Shown: one piece after another, positions 43,901-56,800 of the stretch
How the letters are laid out: each line of letters starts with the position of its first letter
Numbering within the stretch: position 1 is the first letter of the stretch
DNA from: Meghimatium bilineatum
Lineage: Eukaryota; Mollusca; Gastropoda; Stylommatophora; Philomycidae
Assembly (NCBI GenBank): GCA_034231615.1
Contig: CM067306.1
Location: 41,836,761-41,900,760 of the forward strand
DNA: 64,000 nucleotides
Reading direction: 5' to 3'
Made by a program: the position numbers and the translations under genes
The notes under the pieces: model-generated
Database searches by the model: none
Told to the model about the DNA's origin: nothing
The model's input: only the letters and a program-made list of their open reading frames with translations

Positions 43901-45455
43901 CTAGAATGTTCTGTAGAGACTATTTTTATTTCTGATGCTTAGAAAATATTAAAGAGCAAGTAACCTGGTTATTACCATTGCAGCCAACCTTCGTTGCAGA
44001 GATGGAACTTGATGTTGATAAAAGTGGTTATTTAGAATCATTGAGAATCCAGTAGTTGCAATACATTATAATATTTTTTATGTCACATTTCAGAAATCCC
44101 ACCATTCTTCACAACTCCACTGGATGATCAAGAAGTTCCTGAGAAAGAAATGGTTATCTTTGAATGCCAATTGTCCAAGCGTGACCGGTCTGTCAAGTGG
44201 TTGAAAGATGGCAAAGAATTAACTTTGGATGACCGCATTCAAGTCAGTTTCAATTTTACAGCTTATAAAATGTCTTTGTGTGGTATTCATTGAGAGCACA
44301 TAATTATTCTGTATATTGTCTGAAAGAATAGCAGAATATGTGCACTCATGAAAATCTTTCAAGTTATTGATGATACCCTAGGTGTACTTTAACCTTTAGA
44401 GCCCTGGCTTAAAATTGCAAAACTTCCCCCAGGGCCTGACTTATTTTTTGGAAAATTTGCGTTATTGATGGTGGGTGTTTTGAAAACATCATAACTTTTT
44501 GTTTTAAAAGATATCAAAATAATTTTTGCACATCTAAATAAAGGAGTGAATAGTGAATATAATCGTGCTTTTGTTGTTGTATGTGTGATATGACAGTTGT
44601 GAGCAAGTTTTGAAGTTGAAAATTCGGGCGAAAAACGTAAAACGTCATTTTCAAAATCGCAAATATATCTTCGTGACGACCCTAATACATGAGCAATGTG
44701 TGACAACATTGATAAAATCCTCATAAATAGCTATGCTTATTGTATATATATTGTTTTATATCAAAACTAATATAATATGAACTAAAAAAACTAATAAAAC
44801 GTGAAAAAATCGCATATAACGTCCGTCCGGTCAACACTAGGTCTATGCCGACACGCAGCGTAATTATTGTCCATGCACACATGTGTAACCCCTGATACAT
44901 ATTATTTTTGTGTTTTTTAATGAATACACACACATTCTTATCAAATAACAGCATATTAAACACAAAAAACAACAATTAGAACATGTAGTCACGATCACTT
45001 ACCCATGCCACGCGGTACTCAATTTGATAGTAAAATACGGCCGAAAATGACTAGTCGCTCTAGAAATGCGTTGACAAATTCAACCGTCTTTCTCTCTCTT
45101 ACAATCGTAATGAGTAAAGGAATTTGACCTTTAAACTGTGACGTATTCCTAGCTTTGTGTGGCGGGAATTCTACGTCATATAAGCTTTAACTTGGTGAAG
45201 TTCCGTACTCGGGAATGGAGCGATATCGTATGGCGTGTGATTGCTACCACAGGCAAGGTGGGACGCACACGCAAGGCGCGATGTTGCGACCATAGGGGCC
45301 GAAAGGTTAAGCACAACTTCCCTGAGTTTAATGATGCCTCATATTAAAATCATTTATATCTGTCTTTCTACTGAAATGAAACTGTTTTTGTCTGAAAGAC
45401 TATAGGTTGTCAAGAATTATCTGTTCACAGCTAATGGGATTATTTATTATATTTA

Positions 45456-45520
<65 letters not shown>

Positions 45521-48500
45521 TTTTTTTCTGTGTATCGATCTATCTATCTATCTATACTGTCTGTCCTGTATGTATGTCTGTCTGTCCGATCTATCCATAT
45601 TTATAAATATATCTTACCTATCTAACCTACCCTATCTACCTACCTTATCTTATCTTAACTTTTCTAATCTAATTCAATCTATTGTCTTTTCCCTGCTGTG
45701 ACTGCTAGGCATTCCAGGATTGAATGAAGATCAGTTTTTGGGCTATGGCATGTGTGGTCGTGTAATATGTTAGAATATTGTAATGTCTCAAAATATTGGT
45801 AACTCATGTAATCTACCTTCCTCTTGGTCCTCTCCCTTTGGTGTTGCTCCAACAGTTCTTGTACCTTCATTCCTCACATGATCTCTTCTTGTTCTGTTTG
45901 TTGCTTTTTTTAGACATCTCATTTTGACACATACTGCAGTAAGCTTTCTCTCTTGTTCTTTAGTTTGATCCTATGAAACACTATCCATTTTTCTTTTTGC
46001 ATCATGATTTTGATTATAAGTTGTGTGTGTTTACAAACAGAAATTTGTATTTCCCATGTTAGGCCATTACTGATGGGTTTGTGCAGCAACTGGTGATTGA
46101 GGATGCCCGACTGGATGATGCTGGAAAATACACGTGTGTTATGAGTGATGAAGAAACAACAGGAACTCTCATAGTTGAAGGTGGGAGAAAATAATTGGTT
46201 GCTTAGAAAAAATTCTTTTTTAACTTCTAATACCAAATTATTTAAATATAGCAGTTTATACAGTGTGAATATATAGCTAACCATGGAGAGAGTGTGACTG
46301 GAGGAAGGCTGAAACTGATGAGTTGAAGGTGATATCTAGAAATAATATTTTGACCTTCGGGTAGCCGGGGGCAGCAGTAAAATTTTTTTTAATTTAAAGC
46401 GTATTCTGACAACTACACTTAAATATAAGAGACCAAACTGCCATCAGTATATAGCTTATCCAACTATCTAACATTAGTGAAAGTATTGAAAACATACAAC
46501 TATTAGTAGACAGTAGAATGAAATTTTGTGAACATATGAAAAAAATAAATCTTGCCACATTTTATGGGGCAAGATGGGGCTGGCAAAATGGTGATACAAA
46601 CCATTATAAAAATTCAATTCCCGTTAGTCTCAAGAATTTATAAAATTGAGGGAAATTGCCACTGTACAAGTCTAAGCAAACCGGCAGTGTGTAAATGTGT
46701 GCTAACAGTACATAGAATAAATGGATAGACCTAGTTTCATAACTTTAATCTGAAAAAAAAAAGGTTGAATAAAAGAAAATTCATAAGTTCCATTTTAAAG
46801 CTAATAATGCTTTGTAACATTGGATGATCGTTATGACCATATGTATCGGTGTTTTCCGCTTTAGAACGGCATCAACAACTACCACATGATATCAATATTT
46901 TCTGCATATGTTTTGAATGCACCATCTTACCCCAATAAATGTGTGCCATTTTTTCAAAAAAAAATCACATTTTTAGCAACAATCATAAATTCCGATGAAT
47001 AAACAAAGTAGCCTGACAAGATATGGTACTTAAAAACTTAACAACACAACATATATTTCAGTTTAAATATTTAAAAATTCATGATATTAATTATAACAGC
47101 AAGCAGAGTGCCAGAATTTTTTTTTAAATGATCAAACATAGTGGGAAAAAATTATTCCACATTGTTGAAAATTTACTCGTCCTTGACCTATCAATTTCAT
47201 TGTGTCAAAGAATGGAATGTTAGCATCTGATCTAGTCATATATGCTACCAGAAAAACTGATAAGTTCGGGAAAAAGCTGTGCCATCTTACCCCCAGCTAC
47301 CCTGTTCCAGCAACATATAGAGTGAGAGGATTAGAAAAGTGGGGATATCAGAGTAAAATGTTTTGAAAGGCAAGATGAAATTGTTTTGAAGGATATATGA
47401 ACATCAAAGATAATTAGATGAACAAAACTACCAATCTTTAATTGTAATAAAAAAACAAGTGCTGTTATATGGCTCAGTAGTATGTAGAGAAAAGTAAAAC
47501 TTGAATACTTGGTAACCACTGGAAAGATCAAGAGGAGAAGAGAAAGAGGAAGACAAATTGAGAAATTTATGGATGTGTTGTCACTGTGGCACAAAAAGAA
47601 GTGATCAACTGAGCTTATTAACAACACAAGAGACAGATAGTTGTGAAGAAGCATGATCACCTACACAAATCGGCATGGCACTTAATTGATTAAATGAATA
47701 TTTAGAACAACAGAAGGATGCCTACAATGCTTTAAGTCCTCCAAAACCTAAACACACTCCACCTGAATGCCCTAAAATTACATTAATCTCAACTAAACAA
47801 CCAAACAAAATGGATTTCTCCAATAGATTCCCTAGTCACTCACAAATCAGGGGAAATTAGATAGCAGATCGGCTAGCCAAAACTGAAATTAACTGCAAGT
47901 AACAGCAGATAGAAGACATGTTATCATTTCCAGAAATGAAGTCTATCTTCAAAATATTCGATGGACATGGAATGGAACTCATCTCACCCATGCAACCAGA
48001 ATTACAATGCCATCCACAAGCTTGGAAGAAAATAACAATCATTTTAGATTAAGAACAGTCAACAACAAGCTCCAACAACATAATTTATAAGAGATTTGAA
48101 ATTAGTGGCACCAATGTGTGCTCCTGTGGACAATCTGCATAAAACACAGACCATATTTTATAGAACTGCTCACTGTATTACACTACAAGAATAAATTATG
48201 GCCATCTGAAACATCTCTGAGGAACAATCTCTATGGTCCTGTCACGAGCTGGTGACTACAGTGCAGTTCATTAAAGAATTATGATAACTGGATGATGATG
48301 TCAACTAGTATGGATTTTCCATATCAATATGGATTTCAGACCCAAAGAAGAAAAAAAGGTCACTTGGTGTTCAATTTCAGTAATTATTACTAATGTGAGC
48401 ATTTTTTTAAATCTCACGCGCATGTATTAAACTTATTGATGGGCTAAAAAATCATCTTTTGGTGCTAAATATAGGCTTTTTTATTAAAATATACATATAA

Positions 48501-50814
48501 ATTGTAAAAAATATGAATTTATGAAAAAATAAGTTGACAGCTATGATTGTGTAACTTATATTCTATTGTCTTATTGTTTTCATCTTGTTGGATGTTAGTT
48601 TTAGTTGAGATATGCCTGTATTTGCTACATGTTCATATGAGGCCAATTTTCCTATGCCTGATACTTTTTCAGACCAGATAAAGTGACATCAAGTGTTAGA
48701 AGATTGTGACCAAGTGATTAAGTGTTAGCAAGATCAACATTTTCTGTCTTTTTCTATGGCTGTACATTCTGTCAAACTTGTTCCATCATTTAATTGTGTT
48801 CTTCCCTCTTTTATCATTGGCTACCTCATGTCCACTTGCCCTCTATAACCTACTATAATTAAAAAAGTTTTTATATTGAAAATAAATAACTTGCCTATTT
48901 TTGGATCCCTTTTTATAATTCTTTTTTCCATACTTAATTGTACAGTGCTTCTTTGTTTTCTTGTGTTTATGCAGAACAGATGAAAAATTCATTTGACAAC
49001 AAATAGACAAATATAATTATATATAATATAATAATTTTAGCTGTAGTGAAACAGCATACACTTTACTTTGTTTGGATAGCTCAGTTTTTAGAATTATTTT
49101 GAAAGGACAGTTGAGGGGAGAAGAAATCTTGGATTTACAACATCAAGAAATAGTCAGGGCTGAATTTTGTACCCACGTATGAATAGCTAAGCACAAAGGT
49201 GTTTGGAGGGCTTTTTGTGCTGATGTCTCCAATGTGGTACCCCTATGATCCAGACTGGTTATAGATATTATTATTATTATTATTATTATTTTGTTTACAT
49301 GAAATAAGCTATTTTCTGATATGCTTGAACATTTCCATAAGTTGTCAGATCCTCATTATTGCACACAGGACATGTTCATGGGAACTTTGATCTTGCCTTG
49401 TGTATATTTGCCTTTACAGGACTGTTAGTTCCACTTATCTATTGTTTAACTACCATTGTTCAAAATTCATAATGATGCTCATTTCTGGCAACACCACATT
49501 TCAAACCAAGCTTATTTATTTTGTACATAGAAAAATACTACTCATCTTCATTAATTGTATTTGTCAATGTTGTTTCTCATAAGGAATTCAGTATGTCATC
49601 CTGGTCCATTGCTTTACCACATTATACAGTAGTATAACCTTCCAGAATGTCTGATGCAATATTGCATCAAGACTGTTATCTTGTTTTATAATATTATTTT
49701 TATACTTTCTATTACTATGATTGCTGATACAGCTCTGTTAATATGCATGTTATTGTTGTTATGATTTTTTTAGTCTAGAATTACCAGTAAGTATTAGAAT
49801 GAGACAATTGATTGACATCATTTAGTGATTCAAGAAAATGTAATGTTAAATTATTGTATTCTTGTGCAGAGCTACCTATTGAGATTCTAAAACCACTGCG
49901 TAACACGACTGTCCCTGAAGGAGAAAAGCTAATACTTGAAGTAGAACTATCTAAAGCAAATTATCCAGTCACCTGGAAGAAGGATGCAGTCACCTTCATC
50001 CCTGCTGAGAACTCTCATCTTATTGTGGATGGATGTATCCATCGTTTAGAGATTGATGCAGCAGATGTTGATGATGAAGCTAATTACTCTCTGCATGCTG
50101 GTGACAAGAGCTGCAAGGCTTTAGTACTTGTTGAAGGTAAGGGACAAGTTATTGGTAAACAGAATTGATGACTGTACCCCATTCAGGGGGGCTAGTAGTA
50201 GCTCTGTGGTTAATGCACTGGTTTCCTGGTTGATTGATTGATTCAACGTTTGATTTCTATATACCAAGATATCCCTGCACATAGAAAGGAAGTAAATAGA
50301 TATTAGGGGACAAATATAATTTACTTATAAATAATAACCAAAGGTGGATTCTTTTTTATAAGCAAATATCTATTAATTCCTTTCTCTATGTACAGGAATA
50401 TCTTGGTATAAATATCTCTGTACATACATTTTTGTTATTGTTGTGTGTTTTCACTTCTTGAATAAGGGCCAGTTTGGACAGCAATGGGGAAACATTCCTT
50501 GTTATTGTGTTTATTGCTATTCAATTTTTACATTGTTTTGTTTATTTTGATAGTTAGTATTATAGTAACATCTTTAACTTTATTAGTCTATATCACTTAT
50601 TTATTTTGTTACTTCAGCACTCCCCACTTTGTCGGACATCCTCTGACATTTTGGTTATTTATAGTTACACCAATAATTAGTCTGTGGCACCAGTTAGTCA
50701 TGTTTTGTGTCAGTTAGTTAGCTTGTGTTAGTTGTTTTGTGTCAGTCAGTTAGTTAGATGTCTTATGTCAGTCAGTTAGTTAGTTGATGTGTGTAAATTA
50801 GTTAATTGTCTTGT

Positions 50815-50862
<48 letters not shown>

Positions 50863-53800
50863 TCTTGCATCAGTTAGCTAGTTGTCTACATTGAAATTAG
50901 TCATTTATCTTTTAAGCATATCTTTAAAATGTTTCATACATCTACTGGCATTACATTATGAATTAATATACATGATAAAGGCGTGTATAAGGTTGAGATT
51001 GATGGTGCAAGCAGTGAAGCATCTGTCTTTGTTGATGGTAAGTTTTTCAAGATTGTTGTTGTTGTTGTTGTTGTTGCATAAATTACAACTGATTGACTCT
51101 TATTACTTCCTTTGTGCAATGGGATGGTTTCTACAAAACTTTATTTCATACCCAGAAGATATTTCATACCCAGAAGATCTTCTATCAGTGGTACATAATT
51201 CTTTAAGAAAAAAGTCTCCTACTCAGAGGGGGTAAGTTCAAGGGTGGAAGGGGAAGGGAGGCCAGAGAAAATTCTGGATTTCATATATCAAGGAATCGTC
51301 TGGGCATGATTTTTCTGCACTCCTCAAACTGGTTATGAGTTGTTTGGAGTGCTTTTTGTGCTAATGTATCTAGAGTGGCACTCCTTCAACCCTAATGGGA
51401 ATCTGAACTTCACTATCTGGTATTTTATCCCACAAATGGATGTTGACTTATGGATCTTGTTAGATCCATTAATATAATATATGAAAGCCTAAATTGTTCC
51501 TGAAAAATCATGAATAGTTTATTAAATCATTGCTTTCAAAATGTTAAAATCTCATAACTTTTTTTTATTACAGAATCTTCAGTTGAGATAATCAAACCTT
51601 TGGAAGACCAGACAATTAAAGAGAAGGAATCTGCAACCTTCACTTGTGAGCTCTCCAAACCCGGAGTTAAAGTCAGTTGGCTTAAAGATGGCTTCAAGGT
51701 TTCTGAAGACGATGGTTTCAAAGTCAAGGTAGATGGCAAAATTCATACTTTGATCAAAGACTCTGCAACTTTGAATGATGCTGGAAAATACATGGTTGTG
51801 TTTGAAGATAAGAAGTCATCAGCTAATCTTGGAGTTGAAGGTTTGTGAACAGTACTTTCACTGCACTATTTAACTATTTCTAATGATAAATTGATATTTT
51901 AAAACCTAATACTTTAACTTGATTTTTTTTCAATTATGAATGTCTCGCATATTTGTTATTATATTAAGAAGAAAATATCTGAAAGATATAAAAGATTGTC
52001 TTCAATTTTACTCCAACTTTCTTCACTCCAGCTCTGGCCACTACATTTGTTCGACCACTAGCTGATATCACTGTGACAGAATACCAAAGTCTTCACTTAG
52101 AATGTGAGGTCAGCCAGCCGGACAAGACAGCTCACTGGTATGTTGATGGCCAGGAAATCACAGCCTCTGCCAGAATTAGACTGACCTCTGATGGCAAAGT
52201 TCACCATCTCATTGTTGATTCAGTTGAGTTGGACGATGAAGGCGTGTATAAGGTTGAGATTGATGGTGCAAGCAGTGAAGCATCTGTCTTTGTTGATGGT
52301 AAGTTTTTCAAGATTGTTGTTGTTGTTGTTGTTGTTGCATAAATTACAACTGATTGACTCTTATTACTTCCTTTGTGCAATGGGATGGTTTCTACAAAAC
52401 TTTATTTCATACCCAGAAGATCTTCTATCAGTGGTACACAATTCTTTAAGAAAAAAGTCTCCTACTCAGAGGGGGTAAGTTCAAGATATGTTTGAATAAT
52501 TGAGCAGGTTTAAGAGTAAGTTTTTCAAGATATTTTGTGACATTTAAACAGGCTTAAGATCTTAATGATAATACATATCAAATTACATATTATTTCAACG
52601 AATGTTGTCTTCATCATGGATACTCTGAACACATCTCTGTTCTGGGAAAATAGGCCTACATTGGTCAGGGATAATATTTATAAATTCTTTGATGATATCA
52701 TTGGTCCATCATATATTTTGGGCTTCCTCTTCTTCTCTGGCCTAACACTCTGCCCTCCAGAATCAGTCTTTCCATCCCATCATGTCTCTTTAAGTGTCCA
52801 AAATACTGTAGCTTCCTTCATATGATGGTATTTAGAAGCCACCCTTAATTTAGTTTCAGTAATTTCAATGTTATTCTTTTTCTCTGTCCATGATATTCGT
52901 AGGATCTTTCTGGAGCACTTCATTTAAAATGAATTTATTCTTCTGGATATTCTCTTGTTTAAAGTCCAAGACTCACATCCATATATTGCCACTGAGAAAA
53001 CACATGATCTTAAAAGGGTTCATGATAATATAAATAACAGAAATAGTGAATAATAAAGGCAGTTATTAATATTAGTTATTTCAATTGTATGCCTTATTGT
53101 ATTTATTTCTCAGAAAGGCCCTTTTCATTAGACCAAAATGTTATTTTGTTAACTGTTTTTATTATTAATTTTTATAGATTATTATTGTTTATATTATAAT
53201 TACTTTTGTAAAATTCATTCATTCATTTTCCTTTTGCGCTGAAGTTAGCGCATAGGGCAGAGGTTAGATCTCTCCAATTCTGTCTGTTCAAAGCTGTTCT
53301 GTGCAGTTCTTGAATAGTATTATATTGGTTGTTTTACTTTCTCTAAGTATTGTTATTCTGAGTGTTTCTTTTGGTCTACCCCTTGCTCTTTTGCCTGTAG
53401 GTATTCATTCAAGAGATTGGTGGTTTATTCTGTTGGTGTCTGTGCGTAGGACATGTCCGATGTAGGACCAACAGCATTTTCTGATAACATCTTATTCAAA
53501 TAGTACTGTTTTTTATGTTTGTGTTACTGTTTTCCACATCTGATGATCCTATCATCTATAGTATTCTGGTAGTTGGGTCACTTTTAAAGTTCTTTCCACT
53601 AAATTCATCGTCTATTAAATTGATATTGTATCATCATTTATGCTAAAATAATTACTTAATTATTACACATATTAATATTAAACATTATTATTCCTTTGAT
53701 GTTCATTGGTCACATATAAATGGAGGACAGATTAAGCATTTTGTTTTGTATTGTTATTTCTAGATTTTAATTTCTTTATTTGGTGCCATAAACAGAGGTG

Positions 53801-56800
53801 CCTGTTGAGTTCACTAAACCACTCAAAGATATTGAAATCATGGAGAACCAGCCCCTAATTTTGACATGTGAGGTCAATAAGTCTGACCTTGATGCTACAT
53901 GGCAGAAGGATGGTCAAACTATTGATGCCTCTGATAGGGTGCAGATTCTTAGAGATGGCAGAACACACACATTGAAGATAGATAAAGCTACAGTCAATGA
54001 TGATTCTGTTTACAAGTGCACAGTGAAAAACAGGAAGACTTCAGCACGGGTTACTGTCAGAGGTAATTTCCCTTGAATATCTTTTCATCTTCAAAAATGT
54101 ATGTTTATTGATACCATTGAATTTAACATAATTGTGTACTCATCCTCAACTCTCCCACACAGCAGAAAATTTAATTGTGACTTTCTTTTTTAAATCTACA
54201 CTGGTTTACATAGATCATTTTGATACATTGTACCTTAAACCGTACTCTAATGCAATTGAAATTGAAAACCAGAATAATATGCTTGATAGAGTGATTAAGG
54301 AGTGTGTACAAGTCACTTCTATCAGCAAGCATATTCTTTGCCTTGCTGGAAGTGACAGAGCACCCATTGATTATCCAGATTTAGTCAATGTTGATTAGGA
54401 AAACTAAACTAAGTTATAAGATAACAATAATATACCTGTAAAATGATGTATCAGGTATAAAGATCTATAACACAAAAAATTTCAAAATTCCGAAATTAAT
54501 TCATCAGCATAGTGATTTTTCATTAGGGGTGAATGGGAGTTATTAAAATATATTACATTTTTAACATGACCATGGAGATTATGGCGGTGACCAGCGCATT
54601 TTAGTGGGCATGCACACAGAAGGCAACACAGGTCTGCATCTTGAGTGACTATGAGCATGATTAGGAAGGTATAAGTGGGTCTTGTTCATGAACAGTGTAT
54701 TGAGGCCTTGAGAAAGGCAAGGTTGAAAGTAGTTACATTTATTTTCATAACAGAACATGTGGGTGTTCGAGGTAATAAAAGAGCAGATCAACTAGTGTCT
54801 TATGTAATTGTGACACAGGGCAATGGGGCAATTGATTGAGCTGACATTTTGAACTTAATAAGAGATATAGCACGCGAGAGTGAGACTAGTGTGGATGAGG
54901 ATTATATTTCGATAGCCAGGATTAAAGAATAGGGTTTGAAATGCAGTGTTGCTAGAAGTGAACTTTTTGAAGGGTGCAGAAGAATGATGGTCAACCAGCA
55001 GAGGACTGGTACTGTCAGAAGAAGTGTAATAGTGGATTCACTCAGGGAGAGATCGGAGAAAAATGGACGTGCCTAGTTTGCAGTGATGATGATCCAATGA
55101 CTAACTAACTAACATTTTTAACATGAACCTTCTATGTTTGCAGAACAACCACTGGAATTTACCAAACTATTGGCTAGTATTGAAGTAACTGAAGGTCAGA
55201 ACATCTTCTTGGAATGTACAGTTTCCAAACCTGACCTCACTCCAACATGGTACAAGAATGGAGCTAAAATTGTAACATCTGAGACCATCACCCTAGCCTC
55301 AAACAAGAACACTCATAGTCTGACCATTGAGAGAGCTCAACTATCTGACCAAGCCGAATACACCATAAAAATTGATGGCAAGAGTTCTAAAGCTGATGTC
55401 AAAGTCATAGGTAAGAGTTAGAAATGTCAGTATCTGGTAGATAAAGCAGAAGACCTGTATATCTGGCTGCCTTACTTATCATCAAAATGTCTAGTGCTGT
55501 GACTTCATACACTTCATAAGTGCCTTCAACTATTAATTTGTCCATGCTGTTATGTCTCTTTATATGACTAAAACAACAAAACTTTTGTGTTAAGATGTTG
55601 TTAAGGAGCCAGCCCTTTTCAACATTTATTGATCTTAACACTTCTATTTCTTGATAACACTTATTCTATTAATTTTTTTTATAATAAGACACCTGCTTAA
55701 TGCCTATTAACTCTTAAATTTCCACAATGGGTTTCCTACCCTGCCATCATGTATTGTAACTATAAACATTGAGAGTTTAGCATCTTACTGGCACAAGGGG
55801 ATCTACTTAAATGGATGTTTTAGCTTCTTACCAGAAGAACAACTGTTTTAACTGTACCTTGTGTTTTGCATAAGTGCTATTGTCAGATATAAGGAGTTGA
55901 AGTTTATTTTGGACAATTTATTCAAGAATGGCAAACAATTTAATTTTGAAGTAAAGCATGATGAAACGTTCCTTTCAATGTAGTAGTATCAATGCATTAA
56001 TGAATTTGAGTGCTGGAATGTTATATTGAACCAATTCATATTTATGGATGTGAAGCATGGTAAATAAAAAAACCTTTTAAATGAGCTGGAGGCTACTGAG
56101 ATATAGTGTTTTTTATATGAATGATGAAAATTCCATAGACAGCCAAGAAAACTATTGTAGAAGTCCTTAGAGTTTCTGGAATAAAAAGATAAATTTTAGC
56201 AAATATTATAAGCAGATAGTAAAGATTTTTAGTATGTGCTATGAGAATAGTAAAACTTGAACATTTAGTAACTACTGGAAAAATCAAGGGGAGAAGAGAC
56301 AGAGGAAGACAAAGAGAAGTTGTTAGATGAGATGGCACAAATGGCACAAAAAAATGTCACCAAATGAACGTATTAACAATAGAAGACACAAAGAGTGGTG
56401 GAAAAACAAGATTGCCTACACACTCAACATGGTAACTGTATGATTGAAAGCATGATGGCATTACCGGTATGTGATTATTTGCTATTGGTCCAGCTCTGTT
56501 GTAGAGTGGTACAGAGTGCATCAGTGATGGCCAAGGTACCAAGTTCAACCCCCGCCAAAAGCAATTGTGCATCTGGGCCATCTGCAACATGCAAAGAGCC
56601 CTTGTTATTGTATTTATTGTTATTTAGTTTCTTTATTGTTTTGTTTATTTTGATAGTTAGTGTTATAGTAACATTGTTAACTTCATATAGTCTGTTATCG
56701 TTTATTTGTTTTGTTTCTGTGGCACTCCTCACTTTGTCTAAAATCCTCTGACATTTTAGTTATTTATACAGGATACGCTACCGATTTCTTTTTTTTGCTA

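Noticed and set aside
46301..46330. Possible hammerhead words 'gaaac' and 'ctgatgag' next to each other
   Set aside because: No stem pairing around them; most likely coincidence.
54132..54398. 88-codon plus-strand frame after exon 22 as an extra exon
   Set aside because: No domain signature; exons 22 and 23 already join in phase, and no acceptor/donor pair of the right phase was seen.
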